Source: Hymenobacter glacialis (GTDB lineage: Bacteria; Bacteroidota; Bacteroidia; Cytophagales; Hymenobacteraceae). From it: a stretch of DNA of 48,883 nucleotides. How positions within the stretch are numbered: position 1 is the stretch's first letter; each line of letters begins with the position of its first letter. The stretch spans positions 1 through 48,883 of the forward strand of contig NZ_MDZC01000053.1 of the NCBI RefSeq assembly GCF_001816165.1, in the 5' to 3' direction. The position numbers and the translations under genes are program-made. Below, piece after piece: positions 17,901 to 26,165 of this stretch. The notes under the pieces were generated by a model that searched no databases, was not told the origin of the DNA, and worked only from the letters and a program-made list of their open reading frames with translations.

Positions 17901-18542
17901 GGGGTGAGCGGTACGGCGACTACGGGGTTCTTTTTTACGCCCCCGGCCAGCTTCTCAGCACCACTGGTTGTAACCTACACCGTGACCACGGCCGGCTGCA
18001 CGGGCACCGGCAGCCGCCGCATTTCGGTGGCGCCCAGTCCCTCGCTGGTGGCTTCCTGGACGCCGGTGGCCTGCCCCGAAACCCGGCTTGCGCCGCTCAC
18101 GCTGCGTTTCACCTTTGCCAGCTCTCTGGGTGCATCGCCGCCACCGGGCATGCTGTGGGAGTTCGGCGATGGCACGCAGTCGACCGAGGCCAATCCGACG
18201 CACACCTACTCCTCACCCGGCTCCTACCAGCCCCGGCTGCGGCTACGCTACAACAACAACCGCTGCGAAACCACAGCCCTGCCCCCGGTGGTGGAAGTAG
18301 TAGAGCGCAAAATCCCCAACATCATCACCCCCAACGGCGATGGCCAGAACCAGACGTTCCGGCTGGGGCCGGACTGCGCGGCCCGCCTGCAAATATTCTC
18401 CCGCTGGGGCCAGAGCGTGTTTGAATCCGCTGCCTACCACGACGACTGGAGCGCCAACGGCCAGCCCGCCGGCGTGTACTACTACCTGCTAACCTATGCC
18501 GACGGCCACCGCGTGAAAGGCTGGGTGGAAGTGATGCGGTGA
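14940..18542 (+). CDS. Large T9SS-exported surface protein, gliding-associated C-terminal domain (paralog 2)
   Basis: 1200 residues. Signal peptide MKLPLPASLATFWLLAASAWAQ. It has the same domain order as its upstream neighbour: the N-terminal domain opening LEFIENKGQWDGRVHYAA, SBBP-type propeller repeats, two or three Ig-like AGGxFSGPGV modules (~800-1030), a PKD module (LWEFGDGTQS) and the type B sorting domain (VPNIITP-like PNIITPNGDGQNQTF, FSRWGQSVF, GVYYYLLTYADGHR). Long identical blocks, such as NGSDLVITRLNA and RNTDGSDFYLAQF, show a tandem duplication that has since diverged, most in the Ig-like part. It is predicted to be surface-exposed via T9SS; ligand unknown. A seven-base tandem repeat begins within five bases of the stop codon, followed by a long palindrome with a T-run that may end transcription. 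Confidence 0.9.
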   Translation: MKLPLPASLATFWLLAASAWAQPRALPAPASATLEFIENKGQWDGRVHYAAHLPGGRLFAEADGLTFALLANGGPAQHKHEGPATDEASLGAPVPGHALTLHFEDARPATITAETLTAERRSYFVGADARKWARDVRSYRALRYAGLWPGVNARVYESPDQHVEYDFELAPGANPALIGLRHDGADDVRQDGAGNLLVHTSVGTVTERAPQAWQLDAAGRRQAVTCRYVLAGPVVRFALGRYDKRRSLTIDPVVVFSTYTGSLANNWGFTATYDAQGNLYSGGIAFEAGYPTSPGAFQTSFAKLIDIAIIKFNTNANGPAARVWATYVGGDNTDFPHSLVVNDKGELLLLGSTGSSDYPTTTGALQAKFGGGTPANAFGSGAGPPFDVPNGSDLVITRLNAAGSGLVASTYLGGAGNDGLLPFNPLTKPTAAVPQLVHNYGDPFRGDIIVDAADNVYIASHTTSSNFPMARGFNSTYRGGASDGVVCKLTPTLGALVWGSYLGGTGTDAAYSIQLEPGSGDVYVAGGTVSDDFPVTAGAYLTAKPGRADGFAARIAANGTSLRRATYVGTADYDQAYFLQLGTDGGVYLLGQTTGPFPTSPGLYGTFGGTQFIQKLDENLSTSLLATVFGAPTSPQNPARLTNISPTAFLVDRCDRVYVCGWGGDVNQNPFNYLAGNGSTNGLPITSDAVQRNTDGSDFYLAQFSAGLTGLTYGTYYGDTSPNSTSEHVDGGTSRFDPRGIVYQAVCSCFSSSGFPIPPGANTYSVTNNSSSPTFGVSCNNAAFVLNFQPDIANAGADQTVCATAGPQALVGSPAGGIWTGPGVSGSPGQGFVFTPSLALVGVQALTYTVLSTGLCTTVGVRRITVTAPPTVIFSPLLQATYCQPAAGAPSLPVVPLTATPAGGTFSGPGVGGNAALGFFFSPNVGAGTFQLVYTLNANGCVVQATQAVTVNPAIVVALPADTVLCPGSTQPFALRGSPAGGVFSGPGVSGTATTGFFFTPPASFSAPLVVTYTVTTAGCTGTGSRRISVAPSPSLVASWTPVACPETRLAPLTLRFTFASSLGASPPPGMLWEFGDGTQSTEANPTHTYSSPGSYQPRLRLRYNNNRCETTALPPVVEVVERKIPNIITPNGDGQNQTFRLGPDCAARLQIFSRWGQSVFESAAYHDDWSANGQPAGVYYYLLTYADGHRVKGWVEVMR

Positions 18543-18546
18543 AGCA

Positions 18547-18588
18547 GGGAGCAGGGAGCAGGGAGCAGGGAGCAGGGAGCAGGGAGCA
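18547..18588. repeat. Tandem heptamer GGGAGCA x 6
   Basis: Six perfect seven-base units (preceded by a partial AGCA) lie directly after the stop codon of the second surface-protein gene. Confidence 0.95.
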
Positions 18589-18592
18589 GAAG

Positions 18593-18698
18593 AACGTCAT
18601 GCTGAGCGCAGCCGAAGCATCTCGCGTGCAATAGTGACTCAATCGTAAAGAGTTAGTAGTGGCACGCGAGATGCTTCGGCTACGCTCAGCATGACGTT
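18593..18698. repeat. Long palindromic intergenic repeat, copy A
   Basis: 37-base arms (18593-18629 and 18662-18698) pair with one mismatch around a 32-base loop. The arm starts AACGTCATGCTGAGCG and ends TCTCGCGTGC. T-runs beyond the right arm let it act as a terminator for the plus-strand genes. Copy B is at 30001-30105. Confidence 0.9.
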
Positions 18699-18730
18699 TT
18701 TTTAGCGTGACGTTCTCGGTTAGTCACTGC

Positions 18731-20014
18731 TCACTTCGCCTCCCCTATCACCTTCCCATACACCCACTGCACATCGCCCCAACCGGGCAGTAGGTCGCGC
18801 CATTCGGTGCCCAGTGCGCGGCGGTAGTGCCACACCATGTACCCCACACTGGCCGCGTAGGAAGCCGACATGCCCACGGCGGCCCCCACCATGCCCAATT
18901 GCGGCACCAGCCAAAGGCACAGTGGCACCGTGACGGCCAGGCCAAGCAGGGCCGCCCGGTTGTTGACGCCGTAGCGGGCCGTGCCACTGAAATACGCGCT
19001 GGCCTGCATGCCGGCCCCGTTGATGAGAATGCCCGGAGCCAGCGCTAGAATAACCGAACGCGCAGCGCCAAAGTCCGGGCCGAACACCGCCGCCAGCCAC
19101 GCGGCCGGCACTGCCGCCAGCACGGCCACGGCCCCGGCCGTAGCCAGCAACGTGAGCCGGCTGCCCCGAAAGGCCGCGTAGGTCTGGGCCCGCTTGTCGG
19201 GTGCATTTACCAGGGCCACATATTGAATAAGGGCCGTGCTGCGCGGAATAAGCCAAATGGCCTCGGCCAACGCTACGCCTACGGAGAGAATGCCCAAGGC
19301 CCGGGCATCGGCCAGATACGCCACCGCGTAGTACCCAAAGCGGTAGTTGGCGAAGGCAAGCAGGTTGGAGAGCTGGGCGCCGCGACTGTGCCGGGCCAGC
19401 TCCCGGGCCGTAGCCCGGCGCTGGGCGCGCTTGAACCCGGTAGGGCGGCTCCGCCAGGCATCGGGCAGGCGCAGCAGCAGGGCGGTGCTCAGGAGCCAAG
19501 GCACCCCGTAGGCCACGTAATTGGCGTAGTAATAGGCCGTGACACTGGGCCACTCCAATGGGCCGAACGCCACCACCAGCGCCCCGGCCAGCAGCGCCGC
19601 CTGGGCCGTGGTGAGCACGTTGTAAGCACGTTCGCGCTGCCGGCCCAGCAGCAGGAACACGTTGATGGACAGCAGCACCTGCACCAGTGTGACGGCCGCC
19701 AGGTGCAGCACGTAGCTGGTGCTTACCGGCCGCAGCAGGGCTACTGCCGCGGCGCCCCCGCCGCTTACCACTGCGGCCCAGCCGTAGGCCGGCAGCAGCA
19801 GGTGCCACACGTTGCGGTGCGGCACCAGATATATCAACGAGGAACCGCCCACCAGCCCGGCCAGCAGCACCAGCCCCGACATATCCGTAAAAAACAAACT
19901 AACCTCTCCGCGCCCCGCCGCCCCCAGGTACCGCGCCGTGAGCCACACCACCGCGAAGCTGAGCCCCGCCGTGAGTACCCGGGCCGCGAAGTGCTGGAAA
20001 ATGCGTTTTATCAT
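18731..20014 (-). CDS. Polysaccharide flippase (Wzx/MATE-like, MVF superfamily)
   Basis: 427 residues from the ATG complementary to 20012-20014 (MIKRIFQHFAARVLTAG); an earlier in-frame start adds only ten non-family residues. About 12 hydrophobic segments span the protein with short loops, as in O-antigen/capsule flippases that move lipid-linked sugars across the inner membrane. The opening, an amphipathic helix then FAVVWLTARYLGAAGRGEVS, is typical of the family (ARxLGxxxxG). It forms a likely unit with the GT4 gene upstream on the same strand, separated by 213 bases that contain the second MITE-like element. The sugar it moves cannot be inferred. The C-terminal ~15 residues are polar (WVYGKVIGEAK). 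Confidence 0.85.
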   Translation of the reverse strand: MIKRIFQHFAARVLTAGLSFAVVWLTARYLGAAGRGEVSLFFTDMSGLVLLAGLVGGSSLIYLVPHRNVWHLLLPAYGWAAVVSGGGAAAVALLRPVSTSYVLHLAAVTLVQVLLSINVFLLLGRQRERAYNVLTTAQAALLAGALVVAFGPLEWPSVTAYYYANYVAYGVPWLLSTALLLRLPDAWRSRPTGFKRAQRRATARELARHSRGAQLSNLLAFANYRFGYYAVAYLADARALGILSVGVALAEAIWLIPRSTALIQYVALVNAPDKRAQTYAAFRGSRLTLLATAGAVAVLAAVPAAWLAAVFGPDFGAARSVILALAPGILINGAGMQASAYFSGTARYGVNNRAALLGLAVTVPLCLWLVPQLGMVGAAVGMSASYAASVGYMVWHYRRALGTEWRDLLPGWGDVQWVYGKVIGEAK

Positions 20015-20045
20015 GAAAAGCCGAAGAAGTGCGCAAGAACGCACA

Positions 20046-20222
20046 ACTCCCCTCCTTTTTTAAGGAGGGGATGTTCGAGCCAACGGCTCGGACGGGGGTG
20101 GTTGCCCTCGTTGAACGACACCCGAACAACCCTTGATGGAATCGTTCGGGTATCGTTCAACGACTTTACCACCCCAGCTTACGCTTCGCGTAAGCGTCCC
20201 CTCCTTAAAAAAGGAGGGGAGT
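20046..20222. mobile_element. MITE-like non-coding element, copy 2 (177 bp)
   Basis: Ends 20046-20071 and 20197-20222 are perfect 26-base inverted repeats built on CCCCTCCTTTTTTAAGG. It shares with copy 1 the block ATGTTCGAGCCAACGGCTCG and the following GACGGGG-TGGTTG. Its inner inverted repeat (20109-20127 with 20144-20162, CGTTGAACGAnACCCGAAC) has one mismatch. The right hairpin GCTTACGC-ttc-GCGTAAGC (20177-20195) sits where copy 1 has a different stem. It is 6 bases past the GT4 stop codon, similar to copy 1's position 7 bases past its upstream gene's stop. Confidence 0.75.
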
Positions 20223-20227
20223 GTGGT

Positions 20228-21427
20228 TCAACGCCAGTTCAGCACTTGCCGATACAGTGTTCCAAAGGCTTCTCCCACTGTTTGGGGGGCACACCTGGCG
20301 GCGGCATCGGCGCGCAATTGGGTGGCGTCGAACTGCACGCTTCCATCCAATAGGGCGGTGAGCGCGGCTTCGAGGCCGGCCTCATCGTCTGGCTCTATTA
20401 GCAGGCCAAAGGCGTTTTCGGGCTGAAATAACTCCGGCACGCCACCGGTGCGGGTGGCCACCACCGGGCAGCCGCAGGCCCGCGCTTCGAGCAGCACGCA
20501 GCCAAAGGTTTCGGCCCGGCTGAAGGATACCAGCGCCGTGGCGCGGGCCATTTCGGCGGCCACCATTTCGTGCGGCAGCTTGCCCAAAAAGGCCACGGTG
20601 CCATCAGCCAGCAGGCCCAGGGTGGCCGCGTATTCTTTTAGGAAGGCTTCGTCGGGCCCGTAGCCGGCTATGCGCAGCTGCAGCCCGGGCCAGGCGGCGC
20701 GCAACCGGGCCACCACCCGCAGCACGCCCGTAATGTTCTTTACCTGGTCGGTAAACGCCGAAACGTGCAGCAGCGTGGGCGCGGCGTTTGCGGCTGATTT
20801 TTCTTCCGGATGAAACAAGGTTGTGTTCACGACGTTGGCGATAACCACCGGGTTGGAATTGACAAACCCCAGGCCGGCCATGGCATCGCGCAGCCCCCCC
20901 GATACGGTGTGCAGTGCCGCTGCCTGCCGCACCACCGCCCGCGTGAGTACCCGGCGCAGCCCCGAAATGCCCACCGAGCGCAGCGGCAGATAGAGCGTCC
21001 AGTGCTCGGTGACGATGAACGGGATGTTGCGTACTGCTTTGAGGGCCCAGGCGAACAGCCCCGTGCGCAGCAACACGTGCACGTGCACCAGGTCGGGCTG
21101 CTGGCCCCAGTGCTGGCGCAGGCGCCGGTAGCCGCGCAGCAGGCACCAGTAGTAGAGCAGCAGCTTCAGCGGCTTATCGAGCAGGGCCAGGCCGGTGGGC
21201 GCGGCGCGGTAGTAGTAGCGCAACGTGGGCCAGGGGCCGGTAAAATCCTCTTCTAAATCAATCAAGCCGGGCAAGGGACCGCGGGCCACGGCCGCGAATA
21301 GCACGGCCACCTCGGCGTGGCCAAACGCTGCGATTGCTGCCACGTGCCGGCCCACAAAGTCGCCGTCCTGGTCGTCGTAGCGGTGCGGGTACCACTTGGG
21401 CAGCATCAGTACGCGGGGCGTTTTCAA
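20228..21427 (-). CDS. GT4-family glycosyltransferase
   Basis: 399 residues. A GT-B fold: the N-terminal domain opens VLMLPKWYPHRYDDQDGDFV (residues 6-25, the usual WYP start). The C-terminal donor-binding domain has the E-x7-E motif Glu306-Glu314 in SFSRAETFGCVLLEARACG, followed by PVVATRTGGVPELF. It should transfer a sugar from a nucleotide-sugar donor to a lipid- or polysaccharide-linked acceptor. With the downstream flippase this suggests a small surface-glycan locus. The start appears to be TTG (complement of 21425-21427), since family members begin a few residues before VLMLP; the next ATG would cut off the first strand. The stop lies next to MITE-like copy 2. Confidence 0.9.
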   Translation of the reverse strand: MKTPRVLMLPKWYPHRYDDQDGDFVGRHVAAIAAFGHAEVAVLFAAVARGPLPGLIDLEEDFTGPWPTLRYYYRAAPTGLALLDKPLKLLLYYWCLLRGYRRLRQHWGQQPDLVHVHVLLRTGLFAWALKAVRNIPFIVTEHWTLYLPLRSVGISGLRRVLTRAVVRQAAALHTVSGGLRDAMAGLGFVNSNPVVIANVVNTTLFHPEEKSAANAAPTLLHVSAFTDQVKNITGVLRVVARLRAAWPGLQLRIAGYGPDEAFLKEYAATLGLLADGTVAFLGKLPHEMVAAEMARATALVSFSRAETFGCVLLEARACGCPVVATRTGGVPELFQPENAFGLLIEPDDEAGLEAALTALLDGSVQFDATQLRADAAARCAPQTVGEAFGTLYRQVLNWR

Positions 21428-21670
21428 TTTTCAACAACAACGAAGGAGGAGGTCGGCATTCGCCACAAAGTAAAGCCGCAGCCCAGCAGGCGGAGGGCTG
21501 TTCGTGCAACGGCACCGGCTGGGTCAGGCCCCAAAAATCCACCTACTGTCATTAGCAGCATCGGATTTCATCGCTTGAATGACTCTAAAGGCACTATTTC
21601 AATATGGTAACAATCCGATAAAAGTGGCGGCACATTAAGGCAACGGGCCAGCCGGAATTTTGTGCTCATT

Positions 21671-24505
21671 ATGGAAAACACCATTACGCGGATACTCTTC
21701 GCCCTATTGATGAGCTTTGCCACGCTGGCTACCGCCGCGGCCCAGGGCACTGGAAGCATTAAAGGAACCTTCAAAGACGAAGCCCAGGAAGCCATCATTG
21801 GCGGCACAGTCTTGTTGGAGAACACCTCCGTTGCTGCCCCAACGGGCGTTGATGGCTCCTACTCGCTGGAAAAAGTGCCGGTTGGGGTATACACCCTGGT
21901 CGTTTCGTCGGTGTCGTACAAAACCCTCCGGCTGGAGAACGTAGCCGTGGCGGCCGGTAAAACCACTGTGGTGGACGGCAAGCTGCTGGCCGATAGCAAA
22001 GCGCTGGACGAAGTGGTGGTGACCGGCGTGCGCCGCACCAACACGGAAATGTCGGTGATTAACGAAATCCGGCAGGCCAGCGTGGTGGTGAGCGGCATTT
22101 CGTCGGAACAGATTGTGAAAACGCAGGACCGCGACGCGGCCGAAGTGGTGCGCCGCATTCCGGGCGTGACCATTGTGGACAACCGCTTCATTCAGGTGCG
22201 GGGCCTGAGCGACCGCTACAACAGCGTGTGGCTGAACGACGTGAGCGCACCCAGCTCCGAGACGGACCGCAAGTCGTTTTCCTTCGACATCGTGCCCAGC
22301 TCGCTGCTCGACCGGGTGCTGGTGTTCAAAGACCCCTCGCCGGAATTGCCCGGCGATTTTGCCGGCGGGCTGGTGAAGGTGTACCTGCGCAAGCCGGTGT
22401 TCAACGAGAAACTGCTCACGGTGAACTACTCCACGGGCTTCCGCGACGGCACCACGGGCCATGATTTTTATACCGACAAAACGCAGGCTGGCGACGCCCT
22501 GGGCTTTGGGGCGGTGAAGCGGGAGCTGCCAAATGGCTTTCCGCAGCTCAGCTCGGCCTACCAGCAGTACGAGCGGGACTTCTACGCCCGCCAGCTGGAC
22601 AACAACTTCGCTATTTATAAGCTGAAGGCCATGCCTGACATGCGCTTCAACCTGTCGTATCTCGACCAATTCAATATTGCCGGCCTGGAAATCGGCAGCG
22701 TGACTTCGCTGAACTACACCAACGCCTACACCCACTTCAACATCAACCGCAATTTGTTTGACGTGGACGGCGCCCGCACCGACCAGTTCAAGGACGACCA
22801 GTCGACCAACAACGTGCGCCTCGGCGCCATCCAGAACTTCAGCCTGCAGCTCGCCGATGGCGGCCGCCTGGAGTTCCGCAACCTGTTTAGCCAGCAGGCC
22901 CGCAACCAGCAGGTAACGCGCGAAGGCTTTGACGACAAAAGCGTGCTGAACCGCCGCAGCTACCAGGCCGGCTACCAAGGCCGCACCACCTACACCAGCC
23001 AGCTGGCGGGCACGCACATCTTCAACAAGGAAAAGACCCATTTTGACTGGGTGGGCGGCTACGGCTACTCCAGCCGCAACGAGCCCGACCTGCGCCGGGT
23101 GTCGTACCAGGTGACGCCCGCCGCCGGCGAAGGCCGCCCCGAAACCCAGACCGTGCTCACGCCCGCCGCGGGCCAGGTGGACGCCAACAACGCCGGCCGC
23201 CTCTACCAGAAGCTCGACGAGCACATTTTCACCGGCACGGCCAACGCCAAGCACAAGGTGCAGGTGGCGGCCCGGGAAGTGGAAATTGCGGCCGGCACCT
23301 ACCTGGAGTACCGCAAGCGCAGCTTCAACGCCCGCGCCCTGGGCTACTCGCTCAACGCCGGGGGCCTGCAGGGCCTGCGCAACGAGAACGTGGGCAATAT
23401 TTTTTCGCCGCATAACATCGGCAGCGACGGCTTCCGGGTGGACGAGGACCTGAACTCCACCTACCACTACGGTGCGTCCAACGAGCTGGAAGCGGCTTAT
23501 GTGTCCTTCAACCTTCCCTTGGGAGAAAACACAAAGCTGCTGACCGGCGCACGCTACGAGCGCAACGTGCAGTCCATTGCCACGGGCATCAACGGCCAGC
23601 CGGTGACCCAGGACGTGACCACCAACTTCGTGCTGCCCTCGGCCAACCTGAGCTACAACTTCAGCGCCAAAAGCCTGCTGCGCGCCTCCTACGGCCGCAC
23701 CCTGAACCGCCCCGAATTCCGCGAATCGGCACCGTTTTTCTACTACGACTTCGATTTCAACGTGCTGAACTATGGCTCTTTGTACCTCAAGCCGGACAGC
23801 CCGTTGAAAGTGGCCACCATCGACAACTTTGACCTGCGCTACGAGCTGTACCCCAGCACCGGCGAGCTGATTCACGTGGGCGCTTTCTACAAGAACTTCA
23901 CCAACCCCATCGAAAACGTGGTGGTGCTGACCTCGAACCTGGCCTACACCTTCGCCAACGCCCCCAGCGCCTACGCCTACGGCGTTGAGCTGGACCTGAA
24001 AAAGGACTTCACCTTTGTGAGTGAGGGGCTGAAAAACCTGTCGGCCGTGTTCAATGCCTCGCTCATCAAAAGCCAGGTGACGCTGGGCAACGACATTGTG
24101 GCCTGGAACAAGAAGCGGGCGCTGCAGGGCCAGTCGCCCTACGTGTACAACGGCGGTCTGTATTACCAGACGCCCGACAACAGCTGGCAGATATCGGCTC
24201 TCTACAACGTATTCGGCCCGCGCATCCTGTTTGCCGGCAGCGACCAGTACCCCGACGTGGTGGAGCTGCCGCGCCACACCGTTGACCTGTCCCTGACCAA
24301 AACGCTCTCGTCGCGCCTCACGCTGAACGCGGGCATTCAGGACCTGCTCAACCAGCCCACCAACCTGGTGCAGGACTACGGCAACAACCGCAAATACACC
24401 GCCGCTGACCCTTCGCTCACCAATTTCCGCCGCGGCACCTACTACACCCTGGGCCTGCGCCTGAATCTGGAGCCGCGCGCCGCCGTCACCACGCCCCTGC
24501 CCTAG
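21671..24505 (+). CDS. TonB-dependent outer-membrane receptor
   Basis: 944 residues from the ATG at 21671. Signal peptide MENTITRILFALLMSFATLATAAAQ. A carboxypeptidase-regulatory-like domain at ~27-110 (GSIKGTFKDEAQEAIIGGTVL) precedes the plug at ~115-250. The plug carries DEVVVTG, RDAAEVVRRIPGVTIVDNRF and IQVRGLSDRYNSVWLND. A 22-strand barrel would occupy ~260-944, ending in an aromatic-rich strand. This plug type (RIPGVTI...VRGLSxRYN) defines a TonB-receptor group distinct from classical SusC and usually paired with a secreted or lipid-anchored partner. Here the partner is the beta-helix lipoprotein 60 bases downstream. The substrate is unknown. A weak -7-like box (GAATTTTG at 21655-21662) lies just upstream. 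It diverges from the glycan genes. Confidence 0.93.
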   Translation: MENTITRILFALLMSFATLATAAAQGTGSIKGTFKDEAQEAIIGGTVLLENTSVAAPTGVDGSYSLEKVPVGVYTLVVSSVSYKTLRLENVAVAAGKTTVVDGKLLADSKALDEVVVTGVRRTNTEMSVINEIRQASVVVSGISSEQIVKTQDRDAAEVVRRIPGVTIVDNRFIQVRGLSDRYNSVWLNDVSAPSSETDRKSFSFDIVPSSLLDRVLVFKDPSPELPGDFAGGLVKVYLRKPVFNEKLLTVNYSTGFRDGTTGHDFYTDKTQAGDALGFGAVKRELPNGFPQLSSAYQQYERDFYARQLDNNFAIYKLKAMPDMRFNLSYLDQFNIAGLEIGSVTSLNYTNAYTHFNINRNLFDVDGARTDQFKDDQSTNNVRLGAIQNFSLQLADGGRLEFRNLFSQQARNQQVTREGFDDKSVLNRRSYQAGYQGRTTYTSQLAGTHIFNKEKTHFDWVGGYGYSSRNEPDLRRVSYQVTPAAGEGRPETQTVLTPAAGQVDANNAGRLYQKLDEHIFTGTANAKHKVQVAAREVEIAAGTYLEYRKRSFNARALGYSLNAGGLQGLRNENVGNIFSPHNIGSDGFRVDEDLNSTYHYGASNELEAAYVSFNLPLGENTKLLTGARYERNVQSIATGINGQPVTQDVTTNFVLPSANLSYNFSAKSLLRASYGRTLNRPEFRESAPFFYYDFDFNVLNYGSLYLKPDSPLKVATIDNFDLRYELYPSTGELIHVGAFYKNFTNPIENVVVLTSNLAYTFANAPSAYAYGVELDLKKDFTFVSEGLKNLSAVFNASLIKSQVTLGNDIVAWNKKRALQGQSPYVYNGGLYYQTPDNSWQISALYNVFGPRILFAGSDQYPDVVELPRHTVDLSLTKTLSSRLTLNAGIQDLLNQPTNLVQDYGNNRKYTAADPSLTNFRRGTYYTLGLRLNLEPRAAVTTPLP

Positions 24506-24565
24506 CGCGGGGGTGAGGTGACCCAGCCGTGCCTTCCCCACTTAGTTTTTCCACTCCCCCTTTTT

Positions 24566-26092
24566 ATGAAAAAGAACACGCTTTCGCTTTCCCTCGCAGT
24601 CACCTTGCTGCTCGGAATGACTTCGTGCGAGAAGAAAGACATCACGCCCGCTCCCAACACCACGGGCAGCGGCACCACCACCCCCAATCCCGGTTCCAGC
24701 AACCCCGGCACGGCCGTGGTAGTCGATGCGCCCATCACCACCAACACCACCTGGACGGCCGCCAACCGCTACCTGCTCAAGGGCTACGTGTACGTGCGGG
24801 CCGGGGCCACGCTCATCATTGAGGCCGGCACCATCATCAAGGGCGACAAGGACACCAAAGGCTCCCTCATCATCGAGCCCGGCGCCAAGCTTATTGCCAT
24901 TGGCACGGCCGCCAAGCCCATTGTTTTTACCTCGAACCAGCCCAAAGGCGCCCGCAACTACGGCGACTGGGGCGGCGTTATTCTGGCCGGCAATGCCCCG
25001 GTGAATACCCTGGTGGGCACCACCCGGCCCACCATTGAGGGCGGCCCCACCACCCAGTACGGCGGCACCAACGCCACCGACAACTCCGGCACCCTGCAGT
25101 ATGTGCGCATCGAGTTCGGCGGCGTGGCCTTCTCGCCTAACAACGAGGTGAATGGCCTCACGCTGGCCGCCGTGGGCTCGGGCACCACCCTCGACCACAT
25201 TCAGGTGTCGTACAGCGGCGACGACTCCTTTGAGTGGTTCGGCGGCACCGTAAACGCCAAGTACCTGGTGGCACACCGCAGCTTCGACGACGATTTTGAC
25301 ACGGACAACGGCTACTCGGGCAAGGTGCAGTTCGTCGTTTCCCTGCGCGACCCGTTGCAGGCCGACCAGTCAGGCTCCAAAGTATTTGAGTCGGATAACG
25401 ATGGCAGCGGCTCGAATAACACCCCGCAAACCTCGGCCGTGTTCTCCAACGTCACCGCGGTGGGCCCCATTCTCAACCCTGCGGCGGCCAACTACAGCCC
25501 GCAGTTCACCGCCGGCGTGCACCTGCGTCGCAACTCGGCCCAGAGCATTATGAATTCCGTGCTGATGGGCTTCCCCACCGGCGTGCTCATCGACGGCGCC
25601 CCCACCGCCGGCAACATTGCCCGCGGCGATGCCCGCTTCAAAAACAACATCGTAGCCGGCTCCCTCACCGGTTCCAACTCAACCGCCGGGCAGCGCCAAA
25701 TCATCTACGTGGGCCCCACGGGCGGCGCCGGCAGCCTCACGGCCAACAACGTGATGAGCGCCGACTCGGCCGCCTGGGGCAGCGCCGTGGGCCCACTCAC
25801 CTGGCTGAAAGCCAACGCCAACCGCCGCTACGCCACCGCCGACAACGTGCAGCTGCTGAACCCCTTCGGCCTTACCGCGCCCAGCTTCCTGCCCCGCACC
25901 GGCTCGCCTATTGTGACGGTGGCCCCGGCCACCGCCCCCGCCGCGCCAGCCAGCTTCACCGACAGCAAGCTCACCGATTCCTTCTTCACCCCGGTGAACT
26001 ACATCGGCGCCTTTGGCGACCCCACCGCCCCGGGCTTTACCAGCTGGCTTGCCAGCTGGACCAATTTCGACCCGCAGAACACGGATTACTAA
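24566..26092 (+). CDS. Beta-helix surface lipoprotein, partner of the TonB receptor
   Basis: 508 residues from the ATG at 24566 (the upstream in-frame start adds 16 residues ahead of the signal peptide). A lipobox LLLGMTSC (Cys21) anchors the protein, most likely to the outer membrane. A Ser/Gly/Pro/Asn-rich linker runs to ~55. From ~60 on, recurring motifs such as YVRAGATLIIEAGTIIKGDK, SLIIEPGAKLIAIG and NYGDWGGVILAGNAPV form a right-handed beta-helix of a family seen widely in Bacteroidota. No catalytic residues are recognised; a binding or scavenging role next to the TonB receptor is inferred from the pairing. The gene ends before a strong terminator at 26123. Confidence 0.85.
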   Translation: MKKNTLSLSLAVTLLLGMTSCEKKDITPAPNTTGSGTTTPNPGSSNPGTAVVVDAPITTNTTWTAANRYLLKGYVYVRAGATLIIEAGTIIKGDKDTKGSLIIEPGAKLIAIGTAAKPIVFTSNQPKGARNYGDWGGVILAGNAPVNTLVGTTRPTIEGGPTTQYGGTNATDNSGTLQYVRIEFGGVAFSPNNEVNGLTLAAVGSGTTLDHIQVSYSGDDSFEWFGGTVNAKYLVAHRSFDDDFDTDNGYSGKVQFVVSLRDPLQADQSGSKVFESDNDGSGSNNTPQTSAVFSNVTAVGPILNPAAANYSPQFTAGVHLRRNSAQSIMNSVLMGFPTGVLIDGAPTAGNIARGDARFKNNIVAGSLTGSNSTAGQRQIIYVGPTGGAGSLTANNVMSADSAAWGSAVGPLTWLKANANRRYATADNVQLLNPFGLTAPSFLPRTGSPIVTVAPATAPAAPASFTDSKLTDSFFTPVNYIGAFGDPTAPGFTSWLASWTNFDPQNTDY

Positions 26093-26122
26093 GCGGGGGT
26101 CATCGCATTACCGCGCATCTTT

Positions 26123-26165
26123 CCAAAAATCAGGACTGCAAAACAGTCCTGGTTTTTGGCGTTGA
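26123..26165 (+). terminator. Terminator of the TonB/beta-helix operon
   Basis: CCAAAAATCAGGACTG pairs with CAGTCCTGGTTTTTGG around a 5-base loop, with one mismatch. Confidence 0.85.

Noticed and set aside
18547..18588. CRISPR-like repeat array
   Set aside because: Units are 7 bases without spacers, so it is a simple tandem repeat.
21704..24541. 945-codon open frame on the minus strand opposite the TonB receptor gene
   Set aside because: It is a shadow of high-GC codon bias; the plus-strand product has a full receptor architecture and the minus-strand translation has His/Val/Ala/Gly-rich nonsense composition.
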